Part shown: piece by piece, positions 11,341 to 23,061 of the stretch
Layout of the letters: every line of letters starts with the position of its first letter
Numbering within the stretch: the stretch's first letter is position 1
NCBI GenBank assembly: GCA_951213105.1
Contig: OX578146.1
Coordinates: 113,192,127-113,256,126 of the forward strand
Direction of reading: 5' to 3'
From: Amaurobius ferox
Lineage: Eukaryota > Arthropoda > Arachnida > Araneae > Amaurobiidae
DNA length: 64,000 nt
Position numbers and translations under genes: made by a program
Notes under the pieces: model-generated
Databases searched by the model: none
The model's input: only the letters and a program-made list of their open reading frames with translations
Told to the model about the DNA's origin: nothing

Positions 11341-12194
11341 AAAACTCGAGATTAACAACTACCAATAAAATAAGATAAAGTAAAAACTTAAATTTTAAAA
11401 GCAGATTTAAGAATCTGATATTCGTAGCATATGATATTCTCCGTAGACTTCAATTATTTATTTTTTATCTGTTGTGTTATTTGTATTCATTAAAATGCGA
11501 TGCATTCGTTGCAACAACGAATAAAATAAATCTGAATAACGTTACGAACACCTAAAATATTTTTGCGGTATATTGCATATCCCCAAGGAGAAACGACATT
11601 TACAGCACCCAATGTTATTATTTAAAAGTCTGGATCGCTTGACCTTAGCGACAAATTCGGTTAACCATTATTTTAAATTTGAAGAGTTATGGAAACGCCT
11701 CGAAATTTGTAGATTAGTGGTGAACTTGACGAGCTATGTGTTTTTTTTATCAAAATGCTCCTCGGTAAAACCAACTCTTTCTATAGGATAAACTCTTCTG
11801 GAGATATTTAGGTTTTGGCGAAATTTAAATATTTGTATGTTGTCAAATGAAAAGGAAATTGGCTCACATATAAGTTGGTCATCGTTTAGTTAGCTTGCTG
11901 ACCTGATAAGTGTAAAAGAAATGGTGTATACACCAGTTTTTGAGACTTTATGCTTCTGCATTGTTAGTTGAACATTTAATTGCTGTTTAATGAATCGTAT
12001 AGTTGTCCCCATATCTGTCATTGCAGATATTGGCTATTCTATTCTCGCAGTGCGCAAAACTAGTCCATAGATGTTGTTATCTGCAATGGCAGTGCATTTC
12101 AAAGATATAAATTGCTTATTTAAAATTACATCAGATTTGCAATTTTATTGTAAAATTAGTTCCCTTTCAAATGGAGTAATACTGCAAAATTCAT
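11341..12194. other. AT-rich stretch with a MITE-like fragment
   Basis: No gene. The part around 11998-12100 (TCTGTCATTGCAGATATTGG...TATCTGCAATGGCAGTG) is a short inverted repeat. Its ends resemble the terminal segments of the element at 14500-14910, so it is probably a deleted relative. The rest is unassigned. The 72-codon frame at 11573-11791 has no recognised motif. Confidence 0.5.
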
Positions 12195-12760
12195 AAAAAT
12201 TCTAATGTGGGTAACACATGACTTGCCCTACAACCTCGAATCCATTCTTTTCTTTTTAATCATGTATTCCTTAATGCATTTATGAAGATTTTATCACAGA
12301 AATTAATATATGAAATATATACTTTTGAAGTTGCATCCAATTTTTTTTTTCATTTGCCGAATTAGCTTATCCCAGAGTAATGGACTTGATTTTATTCGTT
12401 TTGCTATTGAAATTTACGTAAAAATATGTCTTTAATTCAATTAGGCATATTTAATTATTTTTATTTAAGATTTTTACGATATTTGAAGGGTTCTTTATTA
12501 TGAAAATCAGGTTGTATTTTTCAAAATCTTACCAAATCCTAATCAACACCAGGGTAGCACACACTAACAAAATTAATGAGATTTCATTGGATAGTTTGTT
12601 ACAATAGTCATATGTTGCATATAAACATATTATGCTAAAAGTAAGGGATTCGTGATCTAAATTGGCCCCAAAAATTTAGATCAGTCGAAAATCCATGTTT
12701 TCATTTTCGATCCCATCATAATACATCCCTTATTCTATACCACACATAGTAGGAAACGCA
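12195..12760 (-). repeat. Degenerate TG-family copy, minus strand
   Basis: The inverted 3' signature appears at about 12198-12232 (TCTAATGTGGGTAACACATG). The inverted 5' block, with 'TCGATCCCATCATAATACAT', lies at about 12700-12740. Between them the sequence is heavily diverged and the TG tract is gone. Confidence 0.5.
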
Positions 12761-13230
12761 AATTAAAAACATCTTGACTGATTTATTGAAACTGATTGGG
12801 CTTTAGTCTTCAATGGAAAGTCAACAAGAATAATTTCAATGCATAACATTATTTCTTCTTTTTTGTGTTTTAGCAATTCTTCCCATTTTTTAATCATTTG
12901 TACTGTTTTGGTTTGCATCAGAATGCAACATGTTCCAAAAAGCCCCATATTTTTGTAAAATATCAGATTTCATGAATAAGATTTCATGAATCACATTTCA
13001 TGACATAAACCTCTGCACATGAACAGAGACAAGCTTTCAGGTACGGAATAAGATTTCAAGAATACGGATGAGACCCCAAAAACTAAAGGAGTATGTACCT
13101 CTCTTCTTAATGTTTGAAATTTTCAGAATATATTGACAAATCTTAACATTGTAATGCGATTGAAATTCGGATTTTTTTTTATGATTGCAGAAGTACTAAA
13201 AAACAAATAAGTAAAATGAAGCATTTGCCT
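12761..13230. other. No recognisable feature
   Basis: AT-rich sequence. The minus frame 12763-12948 is short and unrecognised. A run of 'atttcatga' words near 12970-13000 is a local low-complexity repeat only. Confidence 0.5.
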
Positions 13231-13999
13231 ATAAAGTTGCGTAAGGAAAGGTACAGAATTTTATGAAATCGATAAAAATTTTCAGTCGATTAAATTTGAA
13301 GAAATACAAAATTTAAATTTTTTATACGGCCCCCGTACAAAAACAATTCCAATCAGTAATATGTGCCCCATACACTAATAAGGCGATATACAAAATTTCA
13401 GCATTTTATAATAAAAAATCGCAGAGATATGTTTAAATAAAGTTGATGAGGGATTAATCACACATTAAGATGTAAATGTTTTCAGTAAGATTGCAAATGA
13501 CGCAACGCAGAAATGCATCATATGCAAATAATATCTGCCTCTTACCTTTAATGGATCTTTGGCATGGATGGAAAACATTTTGAACAAGTTTTGTAATCTT
13601 TGTGTAACGTTATTATTTCTAACAGTGTAGATACTTTTGTACCAATAAATAGCAAACTTATTATTTATTTATGTAATCATTGTTTTATTTCGTAATTTGT
13701 GTATGACCCCTGAAACGCAATCTGCCGACATGATTTTTCTCTCTGAGAACCCATGTCGATGCATCGAAAAGTGGTTTAAGTCAGCATTTTTGTCTTTTCA
13801 TGTCTCTGGGACTTTTTATGATAAAATGCTGAAATTTCGTACATCACCTTATTAGTGTATGGTGCACCTTTTACTCATTGGATACGTTTTTGTACGGGGC
13901 CGTATAAAAATTTAAATTTTGTATTTCTTAAAATTTAATTCCCTTGAAAATTTTAATTTATTTCATAAAATTCTGTACCTTTTTTTACGCAACTTTGTA
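13231..13999. mobile_element. Non-autonomous inverted-repeat transposon (MITE), about 0.77 kb
   Basis: Terminal inverted repeats of roughly 200 bp. The left arm (13231-13440) reads ATAAAGTTGCGTAAGGAAAG through TACGGCCCCCGTACAAAAAC and CACTAATAAGGCGATATACA. The right arm (13795-13999) carries the reverse complements (TTTGTACGGGGCCGTATAAA, CACCTTATTAGTGTATGGTG, TTTTTTACGCAACTTTGTAA). The ends are next to TA dinucleotides, consistent with a Tc1/mariner-type target, but the class is inferred. There is no transposase frame, so it would have to be moved in trans. Confidence 0.8.
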
Positions 14000-14064
14000 A
14001 TTTATTATATATGTCTAAGATCAATATTTAAGGAATAAAAGCCGAGGTCAATATTTTGGGGACA

Positions 14065-14069
<5 letters not shown>

Positions 14070-14104
<35 letters not shown>
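14070..14104. repeat. (TA)n microsatellite
   Basis: About 35 bp of uninterrupted alternating TA, immediately left of the second copy of the three-copy dispersed repeat. Confidence 0.97.
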
Positions 14105-14109
<5 letters not shown>

Positions 14110-14111
<2 letters not shown>

Positions 14112-14400
14112 CGTACGAGTGGTTTAGAAAAGTAATCGGTTTAGGTATCGTGAATATAAAGAAATCAATGATCCGGTGGAAATATCTTCCTAGATTTCGA
14201 TTAAAATATAAAGAACTCCTCTTCAGATATCGACACTGGATTTTCTCCAAAATAATGAAAGATAGTTCTATTGAACTTAATCTTCTTCAGTTTTTTTATT
14301 TTTTTATTATGTAGCTGAATAAAAGCTCGCATTTTATGTTGTTTTTCACTAGATAACAGGAAATAATATGAGATTAGAATATTAAAAAAAAAAAGTCTTA
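14110..14400 (+). repeat. Three-copy dispersed repeat, copy 2
   Basis: Contains CGGTTTAGGTATCGTGAATA, GATTTCGATTAAAATATAAA and GAACTCCTCTTCAGATATCG, matching 10975-11340 closely and 15225-15560 more loosely. The minus frame 14005-14250 spans this and the TA tract by chance. Confidence 0.75.
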
Positions 14401-14499
14401 CATATAAAACGCATGTTCTAAAATCGCTTAAAGAATAAAGTATAAAATGCGTCTCCCAAAATGGAACACGCTCCCATTATATATATAAGCATCCATGGA

Positions 14500-14910
14500 T
14501 CAGTTTCGCACTCGTCAGTATGATATCTGATATCTACAATGGTACCAAGAAACTTATTTTAAACCATAATTTTTGCACGTTTTTATGAGAACAGACAATT
14601 TAAGTCCTTCTACGTGGCCGACATAAAATGTATTTACAATTTAGTGCAGTCCACACGTGTGGACAGGCAAATGGGAGTATCTTTCCTATTTTGTGGAGGG
14701 GCCTCTTATAGGCGATTATGCGATTTATTATTTTTGCCTTTGTAGCTTTAGGTGGTCTGATCTAAATTGTAAACGCATTTTATGCCGGCCACGTTGAAGG
14801 ACTGAAATTGTCAGTTCCCATACCAACTCTCAAAATTGTGGCTTACAGAAAGTGTTTTGCTGTCATTGCAGATATCAGCTATTCCATGCTAACGAGCGCA
14901 TAATAAGCTA
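14500..14910. mobile_element. Short palindromic element (MITE-like)
   Basis: Two inverted arms. Left words include CTGATATCTACAATGGTACC, AATTTAAGTCCTTCTACGTG and GCCGACATAAAATGTATTTA. Their near reverse complements are on the right: AAACGCATTTTATGCCGGCC, CACGTTGAAGGACTGAAATT and TGTCATTGCAGATATCAGCT. Arms are about 130-150 bp with a loop of about 100 bp. It has no coding capacity. I could not define a target duplication. Confidence 0.75.
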
Positions 14911-15224
14911 GAAACCGGTGGATACTGGTACCTGAATGGGTGTGTAACCCTTTAAAACATGTCTGAAACATTTTTCGAATCTCTACTCATATTTCACTTA
15001 ATCATATTACATAATATATTGCACTTTTATTATATTAATTATTATAATAAAAATAAACGTATAGATTTTCTTAAATTAACACACTAAGTTCTGATTTTCG
15101 ACTCTTTTCCAACTTTACTGACATACTAAGCACAGAATACCATATCTGTGATACCATATCTGTGAATATTAATCTGTGATACTAAGTATGTATCCTATGG
15201 ATGTAAGAAATGCATTATTATACC

Positions 15225-15560
15225 TTTTAAAACTGCTTTGAACCTTTGCCAGAGAGCTTTATATATGCATAATAGAGGATGAAATGAAACAGTATAATGA
15301 TATATTAATATTCCGTTCGCAATCTCTTCTTGGACTTCCATTAAACTATATATTGCCCCTCTTCAGATATCGGCACAGGATTGATTTTCACAAAAATAAT
15401 GGATGATTAGTCAGTCATTTCGAACGCAACTTTATTCGTTCATTTGTTGAAATTTAATTACGAGTTTTATGTTATTTTTTACTCGACGACAATAGAGAAC
15501 CCTGCAAGGTTTAAAGATTGAAATGAGGGGAAATTTTGAAATCTTAATAATAAAATGTAC
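15225..15560 (+). repeat. Three-copy dispersed repeat, copy 3
   Basis: The most diverged of the three copies. It keeps CCCCTCTTCAGATATCGGCA, a following ACAGGATTGATTTTCACAAA and the 'cgaacgcaactttattcg' region comparable to 'gaacgtaatcttattgag' in copy 1. Non-coding. Confidence 0.7.
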
Positions 15561-15860
15561 CCGAAATAAAATCTATGAGTAGCATGGAAAATTGTTTTGT
15601 GAGAGGCACATTGCTTTCCCTACATAATTAAATGTGTTGCTACCCCCTTTTTAATTCTCTTTTACGTAAGATATGAAATAGCATTGAAATTTGTAATTTT
15701 CAATAATATCATATTTTATCTGGAAACACATTTTTCTGAAAACTTCCAAGCTACGATAAATAATTGGAAAACAGTTTATCTATATTAATAGAAAGAAGAA
15801 TCTGTCTGTTTGTCCGTCTGTCTATCCGCGACGCCGAGCGATATCTACCGCACTTATAGG

Positions 15861-16151
15861 GTTTCTTCTTCTTCGACCTATACCATCCGATCTACCAGAA
15901 AGGTATAAGGTATCTGTTTAGACGACCGGGAAGTGCCACCGAATTTAGACCGGAACCCAGTGGGGGAGCCAGCCACAGGGACCGTACCCTCCTTCCCTAC
16001 CACCAACCTCTCGGAAGCACTTATGGACCCACATATTGAACGTGATCGTACTCCCCGTGAACACGACGGCAGTTTTGGGCCCTGGCGGGAATTGAACCCG
16101 GGCCGCCCAAGTGTAATTCCCGAGTTAACCATTGGGCTGTCGCGCCCCCAT
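15861..16151 (-). mobile_element. tRNA-headed SINE sharing the body of the 5S-SINEs
   Basis: Exact 10-bp target duplication CACTTATAGG at 15851-15860 and 16152-16161. On the minus strand the head has an A-box-like GACAGCCCAATGGTTAACTC and a B-box-like GGGTTCAATTCCC with tRNA-like ends. The body (around 16060 down to 15880) is the one found behind the 5S heads at 24.7, 58.8 and 7.1 kb, including CGGTCTAAATTCGGTGGCAC. The tail is GAAGAAGAAGAAAC rather than (CAA)n. Frames 15878-16132 and 15933-16160 are shadows of the SINE. Confidence 0.93.
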
Positions 16152-16604
16152 CACTTATAGGTCTGAGGCTTTTTACATAATAACATCTATATCAGAACTA
16201 ATGGACGTAGGTCTTCTAGCAAATTTTAATTATATTTGTTTCATTAAATTTTAAAACTTTTCTAAGTGTTCAAACTTGCTATTGCATCGAATATGAATAA
16301 CTATTGTTGGTCGAAAGTCATAAAGGCGTCCAATACCCAGCTTCGTTTCTATATATAATTATGAATGATGCTGTGTATTTAATGAATTTGTTTATGAGGC
16401 TATTGAATGAGAAATGAAACTGATAGATTTCGACGGCCCAAAGACAACATTGAAATAAATCTCAGCCAGCGAAGAAATGCCTTTTAAATTGCAATTTTCA
16501 AGTCCTACCGTAAAAATTTCACAGATGCCTAGAGCGCAGGTGTTCTGCTCGGACACAGCTACACATAATACAAGAAAATAGTCTCTGTGTATTTGAAGTA
16601 TGTA

Positions 16605-16700
16605 GCGGGAAAGCTAAGCGTCGCACGGTCATGGAATTTGGTACACAGGTACTTCTTAACCAGAGACGATGCTCCTCAGCGAAATTTTTATTTCTGTTGT
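16605..16700 (+). repeat. Dispersed repeat fragment, copy 1 (partner at 40425-40520)
   Basis: GCGTCGCACGGTCATGGAAT followed by TTGGTACACAGGTACTTCTT is matched at 40440-40520 by GCATCGTACGGGCATGAAAT and TTGGTACACAATTACTTGAA. Nearby at 15790-15830, and at 40395-40430, are similar TCTGTCTG/TGTGTATG-rich stretches, so both may be pieces of one longer element. A Helitron-like origin is possible but not shown. Confidence 0.55.
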
Positions 16701-19700
16701 TGTTGCTGCTATACGCGGGTGTATTACTAAAGCGCTTTTAAATTTTGTTCACCTGAACATACAGCGAATGTTTTAAAACAAAAGAACGATTTATTAATAC
16801 GCCCGCTTAAAACAAAATATAATGAATATACAAACTACTGCGTGGCAACGCCACGACCGCTTATAGATTTTGCTGGGCAACATTGGGTACATTTTCTAGT
16901 CATAGCACATCGGGGCCTGTCTGACCATTTTATTTCTCGATGATTAACAAAATTGGGTCAACACTAGAGTAACGTTTAAGTTAATTGATTTCCAAATTTC
17001 ATTAAATTCATAGTTTTGAGCTAGAATGTATAGCTAGAATGTTGTACAGGAAGCCGCAAGTACAAGCAGACTCAGCGAGAGACAACACGTAAATTGATGC
17101 AAAATACAACAAGAAAGATCAATCATGCATAAAGATTGATTATGAAACACTTTCCAACTGAAATGCAATTTCATTTAAAAATCTCTAAAATGTGATACAT
17201 TCAGTGGTGATATCTTTTACATTATCACAGTACTACAGTAATTTATTATACTTAAATATTTAAAACTGTATCGAAATATAAATCATCTGATTCTCTATGC
17301 AAAATCAATGAATATTTCATTCATATAACTTGTATTCCAGACTCCAGAGCTAAATAAATTTGTGCGAAAAAAATTCAGCAATTCTTATGTAACTCACCTT
17401 ACAATCGCTTGAGATATTTACATTCTGCATAAGTTAAAATTAGGCTTCGTTGAAGAAATAATAAAAGTTTTCGGGATCATTTAATATCACAACTATTGTA
17501 ATTGCGTAGGCACGGAATTTAGATACACAGATAATACACAGATACATAGATAATATATATGTGTGCGTGTGTATGTATTCAAAGTATTGGAATCGTGCCG
17601 AAGATAGGAACTCGAATTTTCGAAGGATCTACACGCTTTGGGACTTCTAGAACACGAAAAAAATATTTTTAGGAAGACATCTGTGTGTGCAAGGGTGTAT
17701 CTGAGCAAGGTCCGTAGAATATCTTATATATAAGGTTGTCTCGTTCGGAGAAAAAGTTGTCCCGGGAAGGAAGGACAAGTGACGTCACTGCTAGACCTAG
17801 AGCTCCTCTACTACAGGCTGACTTATCAAGCATATTGAAGCTCATAGGGTTCCATACTGCAGTTACAGAAATTATAAAACAAGTGTTTAAAATAAATACT
17901 TTATATGAAAAAAGAAGTTTCAATTAGAATATTGTAGAACTTAGCTCGCACAAGTATTCTCCATTACCGGATATCCAATTATTTATTAGCCATTGTTTTC
18001 TTTCTTCGTTTCTAGGAAAGCGAAATAGCCCAAAACCCTTTCTAGAATGATTAGAGCAGTTCGGTGCAGAACAACCACCCATAATTATTTCAATTATACT
18101 TCCTAAATTAAAAATACGAATAGAGCTAATGCTAATGGATTGCGCATCCAGCTATGGTGGGCTTCAATATGCTTGATGAGTCAGCTCGTATATAGAGGAG
18201 CCTTAGCTAGACCCATTCTCTGACAGAGGCGAGAAGAACTATTGAGAAACGTTGATCGGAAACTATTTAAATATTTATCTAATAGTAACGGTGTGCAAGT
18301 AATATAGAATAAAATAAAACAGTACATGCATAGTAATGTGAAGTTTATGAAAATAAATTCCGTACATATGAAAAGAAATAGCAATTTTTTTATGAGAGTG
18401 GAAGCTATTAAAATTTTAACATAAGTGAAGTTTATACAAAGATTACTGAATGCTATGTTGAAAGATAATTGAATGCGCAAAGGTTATGTATAAAAAATAG
18501 TGAATGATCAGAAAAGAGCCAATAGCTGTTGGGTGTGTTATGTGAATCGGTTTGAGAAGGATATAAATATATATTTCTAATCTAAATGGGGCAAATCAGT
18601 CATCATTTAAATATCGACTGTATTCCGAAGTTTACAGGCATGAGTAACGCAGTATAAATTAGAATAAATATTATTTCCAGGCAATGCAATGCATAGCTTT
18701 TGTCTAGTTCAAACGTTTTACATGTTTTAGAAAAAATATATCGTCTGGATTTGAGAGAAGGTCAGGAAACTTTCAGAATCATCTGAAGAAAAAACAGTAA
18801 TTGATTTAAATTTGAAAACACATATTTTATCAAATCATTGCAATAATAATTATTAGTCACGTCAAATGTAGTTTGTTAAGATTTTTTTGTTAGTAAATTT
18901 GTTAATAAAGTTTTTGCTAAGGCATTTATATCTTGATTCGTCAAATTGAAGGGCTTCATCATGAGTAAGACGGAGTAATTTCGATTCAATAAAACTGGTT
19001 TTTGTTTAAGAAAGGAATATTCATAAGTTAAAAGAAACTAATGTAATTTTATGGATTATTTTGTAAAAACAAAATAAATTTATAGTCGCATTAAAATGAT
19101 ACATTTACCCCTATTTATTTTAAAGCAAACGGTGAATGGAATCTTTTTAGTTTGAAGCTCCTTCCCCATAAATATTGGACAAATTTCGGAGAAAAAAAAT
19201 TCGTTTTCGAATAAAATGATAAAAATAGATTTTGTTTCTTTTAGCATAAAATTCTGGATGATACTCCCTACCCCCCCCCCTTTTATTTCCCACGATTTTC
19301 TGTCGCATTTTAAAGTGCTGATTGACTGAATTCTACGGTAATATCTATACCATAAAAGAAATAAATGAATTCACAAAAACTTCAAATAAACAAAATTAAA
19401 CAGCAGATGTATATCATCAAATATATAGAAACGGGGTTTTCTTTAAGCATATAAAATTAAAATATTAATTACATGCATTGTGCATGCAATGATACAATCT
19501 AAATATTTTAAAATCAAATCGATGACATTTTTCAGAAAATTATAAAGTTCAAATATTTTTTGTATAGGAACTATTAGGAACGGAATGGTACGTTTACTCG
19601 ATAGAATAAGTGCCATAGCATTTATATGCAGGAAATTTTAAATCATCCAATTTTTAAAGAAATAGAAATTTAATTGCAAATTGATAAAGATAATATGGAG

Positions 19701-20300
19701 AGTTTTATAGAAATAAATATTATTTAATTCTATTTTTACATATTTCTCATCAGTTGTATCCTATTTCAAACCTTTAATAGACAATACAGACAGTAAAGTG
19801 CACAGTCTCTATTTAATGAATTTGAACGGGATATTTTGTTTAAAATCTTTAATGTGTTGTAGAAGTAATTGTTAAAAAATACTATATTAAAATTCATATT
19901 CATGCAATATATTTGTGAGTAAAAATATTAATAAAGATTATCAATTTACACATGAAATATGTAAATTTTGTGTAAAAAAGAAGATGAATGTATTTGTTAT
20001 ACGAAATCACCCGGAAAATCATATCCTTGTCTTAATATATAATTTGTCAAACGGCTGTTTTTGACTTCTTCATCCGTTAATTACAACAATTTAGTTCATT
20101 TTGAATTCAAATTTGAGTTCATTTGTCATATTTCAGTATTAGCACATTATTTTAGGAAACATTTCATGTATCTCGTTGATGTTTAAAGTAAGGCATTTTT
20201 AAATAAAACCGTGCTGTTTTCCAACGTTTTTCAACGAAGCGCGGCTTGTCAACAGAACGGAAGACGTCACAGCTCGCCCAGAAATGGGACCATGGAGGGA
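16701..20300. other. Long AT-rich stretch, no gene recognised
   Basis: About 3.6 kb without a credible frame. A truncated TG-family fragment lies at 17570-17700 (ATTGGAATCGTGCCGAAGAT, AACTCGAATTTTCGAAGGAT, CATCTGTGTGTGCAAGG). The hydrophobic minus frame at 18181-18480 looks AT-driven. A pyrimidine run (cccccccccc) is at about 19271-19280. Otherwise I see nothing. Confidence 0.5.
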
Positions 20301-20309
20301 ATTGCGAAC

Positions 20310-21058
20310 GAGACAACCTGTTAATATTCTATTAACCTTGGTATCTGAGTGTGTTTCTGTGTGTCTGTGAGGATATTGCATCCACTCTAACTGAAAAACT
20401 AATGGACCGAATTTAATAAAATTTGGTAGGTAAGTTTTTTGTGGGAAACCCTGATGTTCATTTGATTATAGTACGATTCGTAATAAAAGAATCTGCCTTC
20501 TTTGCGAAATGGGCGGCAGAAATTGCCTTTATCCAGTCTAGCTAAAAACTAATGGACCAAATTTAACACAATTTGGTGTATAATATTTCAATAACCTACA
20601 AGTGATTTATATACCAAATTTAACAAAATTTGTTACATAAATCACTTATAGGTTATTCTAGTGCGATTCGGGAAAAAGGAACGGGCTGTTTTTGTGAAAT
20701 GGCCCGCAAAAATCGTTAAATATAAAAATAAAAGACTACGTGTGCTCAATTATATCAATTAAATTCCTATTTTATACTAGATTTTTATCAACAAAAAGAA
20801 TAAGATTAACTCCATTACTCTAGGACTAGCCATCCTTGAGATATTTTAGTTTTTTTGCGTTTTCACTACTCCACCTTTGACAATAAGTCCATCTATCAAA
20901 TGAGAACCAAATTTAAGTATAACGCGCAAATTCAATGTCATTTAAAATACTTATGGCTGTTATTTTGTGCAGATAAACTCAAATTATTATTGAAGAAAGA
21001 AAGAGAATGTGAATATGAGTCTGCAGGGAAAAACATGTGCTGCCCACATCAGAATTTT
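20310..21058 (+). repeat. TG-family copy, diverged
   Basis: Has a short TG-rich core near 20345-20370 and CCACTCTAACTGAAAAACTA with ATGGACCGAATTTAATAAAA. It ends in the family's 3' signature AACATGTGCTGCCCACATCA at about 21033-21052. Its middle resembles the 30236-30912 copy more than the palindromic copy, which suggests at least two subfamilies. The segment 20570-20650 holds a local inverted repeat (ACCTACAAGTGATTTATATA / TACATAAATCACTTATAGGT). Confidence 0.7.
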
Positions 21059-21259
21059 TAACAATATTACAACAATGATTTATAGAAGTGAACGGGGATT
21101 ATTTGCAGGCCATTTCGAAAAAAAAAAAAAAATGTAGGATCTATATTTAAAGATCCACCAAATTGTTGTAGAATAAAATGTTCTACAAATTTAAGCTGTG
21201 TACCAAATTTTAACTCTCTAGGGCGTAGGGAAGTGCATTAAAAACGCCATCAAATAAGT

Positions 21260-21950
21260 ATATCATGAAGAGTTACATAAAATTAAAAAAAAATTGAAAA
21301 ATTGTTATCTACCAAATTTATTTTAAAATATAAAGCTTTTTTTACATACAAAATAATTAAATTCGTGGAAAGATATTTATTATATAATATATCTACTTTT
21401 TCTTTCTGGAGGATATTGCAAAAGTCAGAATTTAAATGAATTCGTTTTTCTCCCTAAATTAAATAATTTTTAATTAAAAAACTACCTAACATATTTTACC
21501 GAAATTGATTTTATATATTTTATGGGATAATATGTATATTTTCTAAAAATTTCGAAGCAATTTGTGAATTTTAAATGTGCTTAAAAATGTTTGAAAAATT
21601 AGGTCACATAGGGTTCAACGTATTTCCTTTTTTCAACCAGGGTTCAATAAAAAACTAATTGGGTGATATTATTTATTTATATTCCCATAGGTCCACAGAC
21701 AGTCTAAAAAACATACTAAAATTTCATTTTGATAAAGTCATTTTTGCGGCAGTTATCGTGCTAACGGACAGACAGACAGACAGAATGAACAAAGTCATAA
21801 ACACTTTTCAACTATGTTGTAAAGTGTTAAAAAGCGTGTCAAAAACACAATTTCTAATTTTCTACCCCATTACAACATTTTCTTATATATATCGAAGTAA
21901 AAGTGTAAAAATAACTTTGCACGCAATAGTATCCAAGGATAGGTTATAAG
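21260..21950 (+). repeat. Dispersed repeat, plus copy (partner 59725-60300, minus)
   Basis: Shares in inverted order GGGTGATATTATTTATTTATATTC, CATTTTGATAAAGTCATTTT, GGCAGTTATCGTGCTAACGG, (ACAG)n, AATGAACAAAGTCATAAACA and ACTATGTTGTAAAGTGTTAA with 59725-60300. The upstream part (TATATTTTATGGGATAATAT, CAATTTGTGAATTTTAAAT) is shared too. The frame 21659-21949 lies inside it and is not a gene. Confidence 0.8.
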
Positions 21951-22299
21951 CTTATTATATATTTGTCCGGATGGAATATTCAATACCTGTAATGGCCTCA
22001 AGAAAAATTGCTATGTACCCCAATTTTTAAAATTTATTTTGGGACAGACAAATTCAATTCCACTAAGCAGACTGCTTTAAATATCTTGAAGATTGAGAGG
22101 CTGAAAAGGCTGCAACGGCCAACCAATTTCATTTTCATAGAAGACGTTAAGAGGGGCGCTCCAAGGGCTTATAGGGGTCGGCAAAGTTTGGATCGTTTTA
22201 CAATTGTTCTGCCTTTGAGCTGAAACTTTAATAAGTTTGAAACCTGCAACTTGATCCATCTTAATCTGTTAATCTCATTTAGATATCTTTATAAAACAG

Positions 22300-22799
22300 C
22301 GAAGTATGGCTAAATTACTTTGAATTAACATTAACAAAATGTTAAGTATCCCTGCACAATAGAATTTTATTTTGCGAACACGTTGCTTTTTAACCAACTA
22401 ATGTGTATTGGAGAGGATTGTGCACCATTTATTTGTTCCATCTATTTTAACTTTCTGCTTCTTCATTTGATGCAGATATCTGGATTTAGAAAATTTTAGT
22501 GAAGGGATTCGTTGATTAAACGAAATTATTTATTATATATAATATACTTTTAAAATATTATTGGTGTCCATTAGTAGGTGCTCAAATATAATCACTTTAC
22601 ATTTTTTGTAATCTCATACTCTATTGGAGATAGAATAATGTTATCAGTTGTGTGTTTAAAGTCTGCCCAAATGGCTTTAATCGAAAATATTTTCCTATAA
22701 CCCGTCGGTCTATAAATAAAATGAAATGAAACTTTTGATTTGAAGTTACTTGACTTAGTATCAATATTATTAAACATTAGAACCAATATGAAATCCACA

Positions 22800-22802
<3 letters not shown>
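22300..22802. other. No recognisable feature
   Basis: AT-rich sequence between a dispersed repeat and the TA tract at the Tc1 element. The minus frame 22592-22798 has no recognised motif. Confidence 0.5.

Positions 22803-22849
<47 letters not shown>
22803..22849. repeat. (TA)n microsatellite at the left end of the Tc1 element
   Basis: Alternating TA up to the left terminus of the transposon. A shorter TA run (about 24461-24475) abuts its right terminus, consistent with insertion into a TA-rich target. Confidence 0.95.
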
Positions 22850-22850
<1 letters not shown>

Positions 22851-23061
22851 GTCTGTTATCACGTATAAGACCACGAGACTTTTGTTATTTAGATAATTAA
22901 TGAAATATTTTTTTTATTCAAAATCAAAAGTATTCCGTATCAGTACAAGTTTTAAATAAAATTTAGCAACTTACATGCACGAAATTCATTTAGAAAAAAT
23001 ATAACAAAAAGTGGCACAAATACCTGTTACAAAATTATAAGACCACCAAGTTCTAGCAAAT

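Noticed and set aside
15780..16710. Possible Helitron fragment (TCTATATTAATAGAAAG start near 15779)
   Set aside because: A TC-type start and TG/CTG-rich stretch are suggestive, but no CTRR end with hairpin was located and only short partner segments exist at 40.4 kb.
18181..18480. 99-codon hydrophobic frame that could look like a membrane protein
   Set aside because: The Phe/Ile/Leu richness follows from AT-rich DNA. No recognisable family, no positive-inside pattern and no conserved neighbour.
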